NCBI GenBank assembly: GCA_027491785.1
Contig: JAOZGJ010000101.1
Coordinates: forward strand, 101,007 to 165,006
DNA from: Thermoproteota archaeon
GTDB lineage: Archaea > Korarchaeota > Korarchaeia > Korarchaeales > Korarchaeaceae
DNA: 64,000 bases
Direction of reading: 5' to 3'
This document shows positions 9,894-19,035 of the stretch, in pieces. The notes under the pieces are model-generated. The model saw nothing but the letters and a program-made list of their open reading frames with translations, was not told the origin of the DNA and searched no databases. A program made the position numbers and the translations under genes. Numbering within the stretch: the stretch's first letter is position 1; each line of letters opens with the position of its first letter.

Positions 9894-10587
9894 GGAGTTA
9901 TCTGCTGCTTACGGTAAGGCTATTGCCCTTAAGAGTGTATCTCTTAAGGTAAATAGAGGGGAGATAGTTTCCCTAATTGGAGCTAATGGAGCGGGAAAAA
10001 CAACGACGCTGAGGGTCATTACGGGCATTATCAGGCCCCTTAGGGGAGAAGTAATATTCAAAGGAAAATCTCTAGTGGGCATGGAGCCGTATCAAATTGC
10101 CTCCATAGGGATCATACACGTTCCCGAAGGAAGGGGGCTCTTCCCTAACATGACTGTAAGGGAAAATCTGGAGATGGGTGCTTTCCTTAGGAAGGATAAG
10201 GATGGCATAGAAAGGGACCTGGATTTCGTTTTCTCTTTATTCCCTGTATTAAAGGAAAGAGAAAAGCAGCTGGCTGGTACATTAAGTGGCGGTGAGCAGC
10301 AGATGCTAGCTATAGGCAAGGGATTAATGGGGGATCCTACTCTCATGTTATTAGATGAACCCTCTCTTGGGCTCGCTCCTATGCTTGTGGATAAGATATT
10401 CGATACCATTACGCAGATAAACAAGGAGAAAGGTACCACTATTCTCATTGCAGAGCAAAACGCCTATATGGCTTTAAGCATATCCCATAGAGCATATGTC
10501 ATTGAAAACGGTAGTACAGTGATGGAAGGCAGTGGAGAAGAGTTATTAGGTAATGAGCATGTTAGAAAGGCATATCTGGGAATGTAA
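9880..10587 (+). CDS. livF: ABC transporter ATPase, LivF family
   Basis: GANGAGKTTTLRVI, HVPEGRGLFPNMTVRENL, LSGGEQQMLAIGKGL. Confidence 0.94.
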   Translation: MLEVKELSAAYGKAIALKSVSLKVNRGEIVSLIGANGAGKTTTLRVITGIIRPLRGEVIFKGKSLVGMEPYQIASIGIIHVPEGRGLFPNMTVRENLEMGAFLRKDKDGIERDLDFVFSLFPVLKEREKQLAGTLSGGEQQMLAIGKGLMGDPTLMLLDEPSLGLAPMLVDKIFDTITQINKEKGTTILIAEQNAYMALSISHRAYVIENGSTVMEGSGEELLGNEHVRKAYLGM

Positions 10588-10596
10588 GCATGCTAG

Positions 10597-12033
10597 CTAG
10601 GCTATTACACTATACCTTTCTATTATTTTTTCTAGACTAAGAACCTCTACTTCCATCCCCCTTAAAGTTCTTAGATATTTGGCTGCCTTTGTTGAATTAG
10701 TTGTTACTTTCTTTATGCCCATATCCTCTAAAGGAGAAACAACCATGCACGTATCTGCCCATACTTCGGCGCCAAACTTCTTAAGTATGTAAATCAATTT
10801 GGATCTTTCTATCTGAGAAAGTACGGCTCTAGAAGTATAAAGCCAGAATCTTGTAGTTGCAATACGGCTGCTTACCAGTGAAGCTATTCTCTTAAATTCG
10901 CTGAGAGAGAGGTGAGGGCAGCCGATTACCACTAGATCTGATCCCCCTTCAAAGGTGCTCAGCTCTTCTAATATAGTCCTTAGATCGTTTAAGCTAACTC
11001 TTACGGCCTTAGCTGGCTCCTTAAATGTGTTAGGAGTTACTCTGGGTATATGAAAGATCTCTATTGAGCCGGATGCAGCACCAGCAGCAGCTAATGCCTT
11101 TAATTCGGGAGTAGATGCTTCTTCTATCCCTCTATATAAGGGAACGGAGTTAGGATATTCCCTTCCAACAAAATAAGCTAGCGCATAATAGTCAACTAGC
11201 CTGTTTAAATCTCCTTCCAACTCTACAGTTATGGTGGGCTCCCGATTTTTATCTAAATGCTTTCCATACAATGGGGTATAGCCTGTAGCTGCGGCTATTA
11301 TCGTCTTTGTTCCTCCCTCTCTGTTAGTTCTAGCTCCAATTACGCTATTTATGAATGAGACAGCACTAGATTCTCCCCAAGACACATGTTCTCTATAGTG
11401 AGGGAGGTTTCCTGCTAGATAGGGGGTACATGTAAACGAGGGTATTGCTCCCATATTCATTAGAGATTCGACTATGCCTATCTGCCCCTCAGCGAATTTC
11501 TCTGGTACACCCATCTCCCTCCACTTATAGAGATCCATCCCCAAGGGGTTTGTTGTAGCAGTTACCCTGAACCTAACCTTATCCTCAATATCCTTAAGCC
11601 ATCGTTTTCCCGCTTCTCCTATAGTGGCATATGAAACCCCAGATATGTGTGCTGAATATATCCTTACGAACCCTTCAGCATCAGATATAGATGCCTCTCT
11701 CTCTAAATACCTCTTAAACTCCTCTCTGGTACTCTCATCTTCCAATCTAACTTCCTTAGCCCCTTTAATTTCTACAGGAATTCCAGCCAGTTCAGCGCTT
11801 ATAGTGATGCTGTCAGGCTCTTCTAATATTATTTTAGCAGGAGCTGTTCCATACATTTTGAGGGCAAAAAATGTATATGCACCAACTGTTGATCCTATTG
11901 AATGGGGAACATAGATTATTTTACCTGATAGGCTCTCTCCTCGCTGTGGATGATCTCGCTGTATGATCTTACCTGTCTTAACATCTATCCCATCAAGCCA
12001 AGAGATGGGTGCCGTTAACCTGAGTTCATTCAA
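10597..12033 (-). CDS. Aconitase X with fused swivel domain (DUF126 + DUF521); candidate phosphomevalonate dehydratase
   Basis: N-terminal DUF126-like swivel (GKIIYVPHSIGSTVGAYTFFALKMYGTAPAKIILEEPDSITISAELAGIPVE) continuous with DUF521-like (TCTPYLAGNLPHYREHVSWGESSAVSFINSVIGARTNREGG; TNSTKAAKYL). Confidence 0.85.
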   Translation of the reverse strand: MNELRLTAPISWLDGIDVKTGKIIQRDHPQRGESLSGKIIYVPHSIGSTVGAYTFFALKMYGTAPAKIILEEPDSITISAELAGIPVEIKGAKEVRLEDESTREEFKRYLEREASISDAEGFVRIYSAHISGVSYATIGEAGKRWLKDIEDKVRFRVTATTNPLGMDLYKWREMGVPEKFAEGQIGIVESLMNMGAIPSFTCTPYLAGNLPHYREHVSWGESSAVSFINSVIGARTNREGGTKTIIAAATGYTPLYGKHLDKNREPTITVELEGDLNRLVDYYALAYFVGREYPNSVPLYRGIEEASTPELKALAAAGAASGSIEIFHIPRVTPNTFKEPAKAVRVSLNDLRTILEELSTFEGGSDLVVIGCPHLSLSEFKRIASLVSSRIATTRFWLYTSRAVLSQIERSKLIYILKKFGAEVWADTCMVVSPLEDMGIKKVTTNSTKAAKYLRTLRGMEVEVLSLEKIIERYSVIA

Positions 12034-13112
12034 ATTTCAGTAAACCTCCTGACTGTATCCATATCAATACGCTTTATAAGAGCCATTAATAGTTTTATAG
12101 CGGCCTCTACATCATCGGGAGACATTATAGAGCTATGAGAATGTATATGTCTGGTAGGTACTCCTAGAACGATCGAGGGAACTCCGTATTTGTGTAGGTG
12201 TACCCTGCCAGCATCTGTTCCTCCTCTTACTGCTGATAATTGATATGGTATGTTCTCCTCCTCTGCTATATCTATCACGAACTCCTTGAGCCTAGCGTTA
12301 GGGATCATGCTCCTATCCCATGTAAGTATTGAAACACCTTCTCCCATTTTACTAGGAGCTTCACTAGGTGAAACACCTGGAGAATCACCAGCTATATCAA
12401 CATCGACCGCTATGAAAACATCGGGATCAACAACGTCTGCTGCTGTTTCTGCCCCTCTTAAACCGACTTCCTCTTGAACAGTAGATACAGCGTAATATGT
12501 ATTAGGATGGCTTATCTCTTGTTCCTTCAATCTCTTTAATGTCTCCATAACTATAAAAGCTCCTATTCTATCATCAAAAGCCTTTCCTAGCCACGCTTTT
12601 CCATTTCTAAGGACTTCAAAGGGCGATAATGGTGCTACTGGGTCCCCTATCCTTATACCCATCTCTTTTATCTGATCCTTATTCTTAGCTCCGACATCTA
12701 TATAGAGATCCTTGAATTCAAGAGGCTTTTTCCTCTCCTCAGGAGTCATTAAATGAGGAGGTTTACTTGTAATGACTCCAACATAATCTCCCTTCTTTGT
12801 TCTTATTATGACCCTATGAGCCGGTAGTGTTGTCGTAACCCAACCGCCTAGTGGTTCAAATCTCAGGAAGCCATTATCTTCTATGGAAACTACTATGAAT
12901 CCGACTTCGTCGGCATGCCCCGAGGCCATTACCCTCGGTCGATCGCTAATGCCTACCTTCTTCAGTATAAGGGATCCCAGTTTATCTGAAAGGACTTCGT
13001 CGGAGTATGGAGAGTATCTATCCTTTAACATCTTTAACGGTTCTATTTCAAATCCAGATGGGCCAAAAGCTTCGGAGAACCTTGAAAAGAAAGATACAGC
13101 TTCGTCTTCCAT
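12030..13112 (-). CDS. M42 family metallopeptidase (aminopeptidase / endoglucanase-like)
   Basis: EAFGPSGFE, ASGHADEVGFIV, KAFDDRIGA, STVQEEVGLRGA, VRGGTDAGRVHLHKYGVPS. Confidence 0.92.
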   Translation of the reverse strand: MEDEAVSFFSRFSEAFGPSGFEIEPLKMLKDRYSPYSDEVLSDKLGSLILKKVGISDRPRVMASGHADEVGFIVVSIEDNGFLRFEPLGGWVTTTLPAHRVIIRTKKGDYVGVITSKPPHLMTPEERKKPLEFKDLYIDVGAKNKDQIKEMGIRIGDPVAPLSPFEVLRNGKAWLGKAFDDRIGAFIVMETLKRLKEQEISHPNTYYAVSTVQEEVGLRGAETAADVVDPDVFIAVDVDIAGDSPGVSPSEAPSKMGEGVSILTWDRSMIPNARLKEFVIDIAEEENIPYQLSAVRGGTDAGRVHLHKYGVPSIVLGVPTRHIHSHSSIMSPDDVEAAIKLLMALIKRIDMDTVRRFTEI

Positions 13113-13171
13113 ATGGATTGATCTTCCGACAGATAAATAACTTTATCCTAGGTTACTTGTTTAGATTTCTA

Positions 13172-14191
13172 ATGAGCGAGAAGGAGCCTGGAATCTACAT
13201 GGCCTCGGAGATAAAGGAACAGCCAGAAGCTGTCAGAAGAACATTACTAGAGGCGAAATCCGAAGCCTCCTTGGCTGCCCAATATCTCCTGAATAGGTTC
13301 ATCTACACGACCGGTAGCGGGTCCAGCTATCATGCATCGCTCGTGTTAAACAGAACTTTGATGAGAATAGCAGGATCCAAGGTAACCTCCATACCTGCTT
13401 CTGAACTACCTAATTGGATTCCGTCTGATCTTAAGAACTCAGCTTTAATAGCGTTCTCGCAAAGTGGGGAGAGCAAGGATGTCATAATAGCGGTGAATGA
13501 ATTCAGGAAGAGAGCTCCAAATGACCCCATCATATCAATAACAAACACGGAAAATAGCACTTTAGCCTCTATATCCGATATCACGATATTGACTAGAGCT
13601 GGAAGGGAGAAAGCTATCGCAGCAACTAAGAGTTATACTGCACAACTAGCCGCATCTATCCTGCTTTCCCTTGAGCTAGCTAAGATAAAGGGATTAGATA
13701 TACAACTACTTGAAGGAGAGTTATTAAAGCTACCTAGCAAAATGAATCAGGTAATCTCCAATATAGATGTTATAGAGGATATAGCGGGTAGAATAAAGGA
13801 TAAAATAGTTGGTTTTGTTCTTGGTAAGGGGCCTAATTATCCAACAGCTCTAGAGGCAGCCCTCAAGCTCAGGGAAACATCGAACCTTCATTATGTTGGC
13901 TATGCTGCCAGAGAGTTCCTCCATGGGCCTATACAGCTCGTAGCTATGGGAACTCCTGTTATCTTCCTGAACTGGACTGAGATAACCGAGGTCATTGAGA
14001 AAGTCGAATCCTTTGGAGGAGAAATAATCAGAGTAGGAGATAAGGGCGAGATTCCGGTTCCTTACACGGCATATGAGCTATCTCCCCTCTTGATGGTGAT
14101 ACCTATGCAACTGTTATCCTATAGGTTATCCCTTTTAAGAGGGTTGGATCCGGATAAGCCGGAGAAGCTATCAAAGGTGGTGACCGAATGA
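13172..14191 (+). CDS. Tandem SIS-domain sugar-phosphate isomerase/deaminase (GlmS isomerase-like, no glutaminase domain)
   Basis: GSGSSYHASL, AFSQSGESKDV, ATKSYTAQLA, LGKGPNYPTALEAALKLRETSNLH, EFLHGPIQLV. Start trimmed to the ATG at 13172. Confidence 0.85.
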   Translation: MSEKEPGIYMASEIKEQPEAVRRTLLEAKSEASLAAQYLLNRFIYTTGSGSSYHASLVLNRTLMRIAGSKVTSIPASELPNWIPSDLKNSALIAFSQSGESKDVIIAVNEFRKRAPNDPIISITNTENSTLASISDITILTRAGREKAIAATKSYTAQLAASILLSLELAKIKGLDIQLLEGELLKLPSKMNQVISNIDVIEDIAGRIKDKIVGFVLGKGPNYPTALEAALKLRETSNLHYVGYAAREFLHGPIQLVAMGTPVIFLNWTEITEVIEKVESFGGEIIRVGDKGEIPVPYTAYELSPLLMVIPMQLLSYRLSLLRGLDPDKPEKLSKVVTE

Positions 14192-14841
14192 AACTCCTTC
14201 TGCTAGAAATAGATAATGTTTTGTATGATTCCAATCTCCTGAAGGGCGTAGCTAGGGAATGGGCTCTTACCGCTATGAAGGAAGCAGGCTTCCCAGTTGA
14301 TTATGATACAGCAATGAGCGTTCTGAAGGAAGTGATAAGGGAGAAAGGAGAGGACTATCCCTACCATTTTAATGAGCTCATGTTGAGGCTTGGATTGAAA
14401 GAGGATTATAGGGTAATTGCAGCAGGTGTAATAGCTTACCATGATGTTAAGAGAGCCTTTTTAAAACCTCTTCCAGGTATAATCGATGCGATATTAGCGG
14501 CAAGGGAATCAGGCTTGAATATAGGGGTAATCTCTAGAGGAGATCCTGTGAAGGAGTGGGAAAAGGTAATAAGGCTAGGAGTTCATCACCTCATCCACTC
14601 ATCTTGGATAGGTCCTCACTTTTCATTAAAAGACGTATTCTCCGATGGATTTGATCCAAAAAAGACGATATTGATCGCTAATAGTGATAAAATAGTTAGG
14701 GAAGCTAAGGAAATGAATGTGAAATTTCTAGTGCTTTTAACGGAAAATGGAGCTGAGGTTATCGAAGAGGGTAGGAGTAAGGAGGTATATGAGACTTGGC
14801 GAATAGGAACTGCTGTAAGAAACCTTTTAAGAAGGCTATAG
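14188..14841 (+). CDS. HAD-superfamily hydrolase
   Basis: LLLEIDNVLYDSNLL motif I position (variant), PLPGIIDAILAARESGLNIGVISRGDP; ATGA overlap with the upstream gene. Confidence 0.7.
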   Translation: MKLLLLEIDNVLYDSNLLKGVAREWALTAMKEAGFPVDYDTAMSVLKEVIREKGEDYPYHFNELMLRLGLKEDYRVIAAGVIAYHDVKRAFLKPLPGIIDAILAARESGLNIGVISRGDPVKEWEKVIRLGVHHLIHSSWIGPHFSLKDVFSDGFDPKKTILIANSDKIVREAKEMNVKFLVLLTENGAEVIEEGRSKEVYETWRIGTAVRNLLRRL

Positions 14842-15284
14842 TTGGAGGGGCCTTCGACAGATTTCACAAGGGGCATAGGATCCTCATAGATACCGCTATA
14901 AGACTAGCTGATAGTATCTTAATAGGATTGGCAGATGGTCCCTTACTCACTGCGAAACCCTTTAAGGAGAAAATAATGCCCTACGAAGAAAGGAAGGCTC
15001 TTATTTATAACTACCTAAAGGAAAAGAATATACCATTTAATATTGTTAAAATAATTGAACCAATAGGTCCCGCTGGTACCGATGAAGAGGCGGATGTCAT
15101 AGTGGTATCACCAGAGACTTATGAGAGGGCCCTGATGATAAATGAGGAAAGGGCTTCAAACGGTCTTAAGGAGCTATTTATTGTAGTTATACCGACTATA
15201 ATGGCCGAGGATGGAAAACCACTCAAATCCCATAGGATAAGAGCCGGTGAGATAGATTCCGAAGGCCGCCTTATGGGGAATTAA
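14796..15284 (+). CDS. coaD: Archaeal phosphopantetheine adenylyltransferase
   Basis: KKAIVGGAFDRFHKGHRILIDTAIRLAD, a nucleotidyltransferase HxGH-type motif; archaeal PPAT length. Confidence 0.9.
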   Translation: MANRNCCKKPFKKAIVGGAFDRFHKGHRILIDTAIRLADSILIGLADGPLLTAKPFKEKIMPYEERKALIYNYLKEKNIPFNIVKIIEPIGPAGTDEEADVIVVSPETYERALMINEERASNGLKELFIVVIPTIMAEDGKPLKSHRIRAGEIDSEGRLMGN

Positions 15285-15308
15285 TGCGCTAAATTTTTCT
15301 TCTAATAG

Positions 15309-15337
15309 ACAAGCCTAGCTTTGGTGTTGAGGCTTGT
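15309..15337 (+). promoter_or_regulatory. Leader/promoter hairpin ACAAGCCT-N13-AGGCTTGT at the start of the 2-oxoacid oxidoreductase operon
   Basis: Perfect 8-bp inverted repeat; the 3' arm covers the GAGG and the TTG annotated start (15334). Confidence 0.5.
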
Positions 15338-16482
15338 ATGTCGAGCCAGGAATTCACCTAATGCAGGGTGATGAGGCAATAGTAGAGGGCTCACTGATAG
15401 CAGGATGCCGATTTTTTGCCGGTTATCCTATAACACCTGCAACGGAGATCGCTGAGAGAATGTCACGGAGGATGCCTCAAGTAGGCGGGATCTTCATCCA
15501 GATGGAAGATGAGCTGGCTTCTATAATGGCGATAATAGGTGCCTCTTGGGCTGGAAGAAAGGCCATGACAGCTACTAGTGGCCCAGGATACTCTCTCATG
15601 CAAGAAGGATTGGGATATGCGATAATTACAGAGGTTCCCATAGTGATAACCGATGTGCAGAGAGGTGGTCCCTCAACAGGACTTGTTACTTTGCCTTCTC
15701 AGGGAGATGTGATGCAGGCAAGATGGGGAAGCCATGGGGACTATTCAGTAATAACTTTAGCCCCCTCGAGTGCCCAAGATATGTTTGATCTCTCAATTAA
15801 AGCCTTTAATTTGGCAGAGCAGTATAGAAACCCTGTAGTGATAATGGCAGATGAAGTTATAGCCCATGTGCGTGAGCCTGTGAAGGTCCCCTCCCTTGAT
15901 GAGATAGAAATTGTAGAGAGAAGGAAACCTAAAGTCCCTCCTGAAGAGTATATACCTTACTTGCCTGATCCGGGTGAGTGGGTAGCTCCCATGCCAGCTT
16001 TTGGTGATGGATATAATGTACTAGTGGAAAGCGTGATGCACGATGAATTCGGTCATAGAATAGGGACTAACCATGTTGCAGCTGAGAGGATGATAAAGAG
16101 GCTGTATTATAAGATAGAGAAGAACGTTGAGAAGATAGCTATGTATGAGAGGAGATACTTAGACGATGCCGATATAGCGGTAGTGGCATACGGATCTACT
16201 GCCAGAACCGCTTTAAGGGCTGTGAGGGAGGCTAGGAAGCTAGGGATAAAGGCAGGATTGATAAGGCTCATCACGCTCTGGCCATTTTATGATAAACTCA
16301 TTGAAGAAACTGCTTCCCAAGTTAAGGCCTTCGTGGTTCCTGAGATGAACATGGGTAAAATAGTTAGAGAAGTTGAAAGAGCATCGAAAGGTCAAGCTAA
16401 GGTAATACCTGTACCTAAAGTAGGTGGTGTTCTCCATCATCCGGATGATATTTTAAATGCCATAAAAATGGCTGAGAGGTGA
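15334..16482 (+). CDS. korA: 2-oxoacid:ferredoxin oxidoreductase alpha subunit (KorA type)
   Basis: MQGDEAIVEGSLIAGCRFFAGYPITPATEIAE, SGPGYSLMQEGLGYA. True start may be the ATG at 15361. Confidence 0.9.
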   Translation: MYVEPGIHLMQGDEAIVEGSLIAGCRFFAGYPITPATEIAERMSRRMPQVGGIFIQMEDELASIMAIIGASWAGRKAMTATSGPGYSLMQEGLGYAIITEVPIVITDVQRGGPSTGLVTLPSQGDVMQARWGSHGDYSVITLAPSSAQDMFDLSIKAFNLAEQYRNPVVIMADEVIAHVREPVKVPSLDEIEIVERRKPKVPPEEYIPYLPDPGEWVAPMPAFGDGYNVLVESVMHDEFGHRIGTNHVAAERMIKRLYYKIEKNVEKIAMYERRYLDDADIAVVAYGSTARTALRAVREARKLGIKAGLIRLITLWPFYDKLIEETASQVKAFVVPEMNMGKIVREVERASKGQAKVIPVPKVGGVLHHPDDILNAIKMAER

Positions 16483-16486
16483 TTTT

Positions 16487-17329
16487 ATGCTATCCGATTC
16501 GGATTTTGAGCATATACTAGCTAAGAAGTATATGAGAACCGAGATAATGCCGCATGCTTTTTGTCCAGGATGCGGGCTTGGGATAATCGAGAGGATAATC
16601 CTTATGGCATTTGAGGAGTTAGGACGGGAGGAGTGGGAGAAAACTGTCTTTGTCTCAGGAATAGGGTGCTCTGGATGGACTCCTCTATACTTCAGGAGAG
16701 ATGCAGCCCATACATTGCATGGTAGGGCCCTAGCTTTTGCTACGGCACTTAAAGTATCGAGACCTGACCTAAACGTAATCGTTGTAATGGGAGATGGAGA
16801 CAGCATGGGAATTGGAGGTAACCATTTAATTCATGCAGCAAGGAGGAATATCGACCTCACAGCAATAATAGCGACAAACATGTTATATTCTCTGACAGGA
16901 GGACAGATGGCCCCAACGACCCCAGAGGGAGCTAGGACCCAGACCACACCTTATGGCAATATAGAGCCGAACTTCAATCTGATGGAACTTCTTAAGGCAG
17001 CTGGAGCGACCTACTTAGCTAAATGGACGACATATCATTTTATTCAAGCCAAAAACAGCATAAAGAAGGCCATAAAGCATAAGGGATTCGCAGCTGTAGA
17101 GATAGTCTTTCAATGTCCGACGTTCGCTGGAAGATACATCCTGAACAAACCTGATCCTAGGGACATGATGCAGTGGTTTAAGGAGAATTCCATACCCCTA
17201 AGCTTAGCTAAGAACAAGAGTCCAGAAGAGCTGAAGGGGAAGATAATCGTCGGTGAATATCTCCAGAGAACAGATAGAAAAGAGTATACTGAAAGGCTCA
17301 AGGAATTAGAGGCAAGGGCTAGGAGGTGA
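16487..17329 (+). CDS. korB: 2-oxoacid:ferredoxin oxidoreductase beta subunit (KorB type, TPP-binding)
   Basis: HAFCPGCGLGII, GIGCSGW, VMGDGDSMGIGGNHLIHAARRN, NMLYSLTGGQMAPTT. Confidence 0.92.
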   Translation: MLSDSDFEHILAKKYMRTEIMPHAFCPGCGLGIIERIILMAFEELGREEWEKTVFVSGIGCSGWTPLYFRRDAAHTLHGRALAFATALKVSRPDLNVIVVMGDGDSMGIGGNHLIHAARRNIDLTAIIATNMLYSLTGGQMAPTTPEGARTQTTPYGNIEPNFNLMELLKAAGATYLAKWTTYHFIQAKNSIKKAIKHKGFAAVEIVFQCPTFAGRYILNKPDPRDMMQWFKENSIPLSLAKNKSPEELKGKIIVGEYLQRTDRKEYTERLKELEARARR

Positions 17330-17673
17330 TTGAAATGGCTTCTCCGGTCAAGGTGCAGCAGATAGTAGTCAGCGATAAACTATGCAAGGGATGTTACCTC
17401 TGTATATGGGCATGTCCTTGGGATGTATTCGAAATAAGCGAGGAAAGGAATTGGAGAGGAGTTAAGAAACCGGTAGCGGCGAGGATAGAGCAATGCAGAG
17501 CATGCAGGTTATGTGAATGGTACTGCCCAGACTTCGCTTTACAGATAATAGTTAATGAGAAGGAGGAGGAAGAAATTAGGGAAGTTGAGGAGAAATACGA
17601 GAAGCCATGGTTTGGTAGATTGAATAAGAGAGACGAGATAGTTAGTAAGGGGGTGTGGTGGCTTGAGGATTGA
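17326..17673 (+). CDS. korD: 2-oxoacid:ferredoxin oxidoreductase ferredoxin-like delta subunit
   Basis: Two 4Fe-4S motifs: CKGCYLCIWACPWDVF and CRACRLCEWYCPDFAL. Confidence 0.9.
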   Translation: MIEMASPVKVQQIVVSDKLCKGCYLCIWACPWDVFEISEERNWRGVKKPVAARIEQCRACRLCEWYCPDFALQIIVNEKEEEEIREVEEKYEKPWFGRLNKRDEIVSKGVWWLED

Positions 17674-18223
17674 GGTAATGCTATCTGGATTTGGAGGACA
17701 AGGTGTTGTGCTATCTGGTGCCGTTTTATCCCAGGCGTCCGTGTTGAGCAGTTACTATGCTGCCGCTACATATACCTATGGACCTGAAGCGAGATTAGGG
17801 TCAACCAGATCAGAAGTAGTGATATCTGATGAGGAAATAGATTATCCTAAAGTGATAAGTCCAGATTACTGGATAGCTTTGAATCAGATGTCTCTAAATA
17901 CCTTCTCTAAGAGATATCCCCTCGACAAAACCGTAATCTTAGCTGATTCTTCAATGATAAAATATTTCGACCCTGTCGAGGGAAAGGTCAGGGCTATCCA
18001 CAAAATTCCAGCCACAGATGAAGCGGAGAGATTGGGAAATAGATTGGTTGCCAACATGCTCATGTTAGGAGTATTCGTTACAGTAACTGGTATGATTCCA
18101 GTAGAGAACCTGAAAAAAGCAATAAGGATGATGGTAAAACCTCAATTCATAGAACTTAACTTGAGGGCCGTAGATAGGGGGAAGGAAATAGGTAAGTCTA
18201 TCCTAAAGAGAGTAAAGGTTTAA
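17663..18223 (+). CDS. korC: 2-oxoacid:ferredoxin oxidoreductase gamma subunit
   Basis: MLSGFGGQGVVLSGAVLSQA...YGPEARLGSTRSEVVISDEEIDYPKV. Confidence 0.92.
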   Translation: MRIEVMLSGFGGQGVVLSGAVLSQASVLSSYYAAATYTYGPEARLGSTRSEVVISDEEIDYPKVISPDYWIALNQMSLNTFSKRYPLDKTVILADSSMIKYFDPVEGKVRAIHKIPATDEAERLGNRLVANMLMLGVFVTVTGMIPVENLKKAIRMMVKPQFIELNLRAVDRGKEIGKSILKRVKV

Positions 18224-18246
18224 GCTCACCTCCTCCCCTTTCCTCT

Positions 18247-18313
18247 AGAGGACCATGATGAGCATTCGGCAAGAGGGCAGATATGGCCCAGAAGAGGGTC
18301 AGCTGAGTCCTCT
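18247..18313 (+). ncRNA. Candidate box C/D sRNA (kink-turn RNA)
   Basis: Stem AGAGGAC (18247-18253) / GTCCTCT (18307-18313), 3-nt bulge CAU, box C ATGATGA (18255-18261), box D CTGA (18303-18306), 41 nt between boxes; intergenic. Confidence 0.6.
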
Positions 18314-18327
18314 GGGAGGATGATTTA

Positions 18328-19035
18328 TTGCTTCCGCTTAAGGATGAGAATCCAAGTCCAATAACACCATGGATTAATTACATGCTCATACTTACCAACA
18401 CCATAGTTTTCCTCTTGGAGGTGCTGAGCGGTCCGGAAGGATTTCAGCAGATAATAATGAATTACGGTTTCATACCTTCCTTAGTTTTGGAAGATCCTTC
18501 CTCTAACCTCTATAGAATGCTAACGTCTATGTTCCTTCACGGTGGGTGGCTGCATCTCCTTGGGAATATGCTGTATCTCTATATATTCGGTGATAATATA
18601 GAAGCAGCATTCGGTCATATTAAATACTTATTCTTTTATCTCATATCTGGAACGGCAGCTAATCTCATGCACATGTTTATTCTCCCCGTGTTTGGTATAC
18701 CTATGAATATTCCAGCTATTGGAGCTTCTGGAGCTATCAGTGGAGTTTTAGGAGCTTATTTCGTATTCTACCCCAGAGCTAGGATCATGACGGCCCTAAT
18801 GATATGGTATTTCATAACAGTGGAGCCGATACCCGCCAAATATTACATACTATTCTGGTTCATATGGCAGTTAATACCAGGACTACTAGCGGGAGAGTCA
18901 ACGGGCGTTGCATATTGGGCTCATATAGGTGGTTTCTTGACAGGGCTGATAATAGCGTATCCCTACAGGCATAGGGTCCGCTATCTCAGAAGACTTTGGA
19001 TGATGAGGGACTATTACCATGGAAGTACATGGTAA
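18328..19035 (+). CDS. Rhomboid-family intramembrane serine protease
   Basis: HGGWLHLLGNMLYLYIFGDNIE, GASGAISGVLGAY (catalytic GxSG), YWAHIGGFLTG (catalytic His). Confidence 0.93.
   Translation: MLPLKDENPSPITPWINYMLILTNTIVFLLEVLSGPEGFQQIIMNYGFIPSLVLEDPSSNLYRMLTSMFLHGGWLHLLGNMLYLYIFGDNIEAAFGHIKYLFFYLISGTAANLMHMFILPVFGIPMNIPAIGASGAISGVLGAYFVFYPRARIMTALMIWYFITVEPIPAKYYILFWFIWQLIPGLLAGESTGVAYWAHIGGFLTGLIIAYPYRHRVRYLRRLWMMRDYYHGSTW

Noticed and set aside
18255-18306. Specific rRNA target for the 18247 sRNA candidate
   Set aside because: Only about 7 nt of complementarity to remembered rRNA segments; not enough to propose a site.
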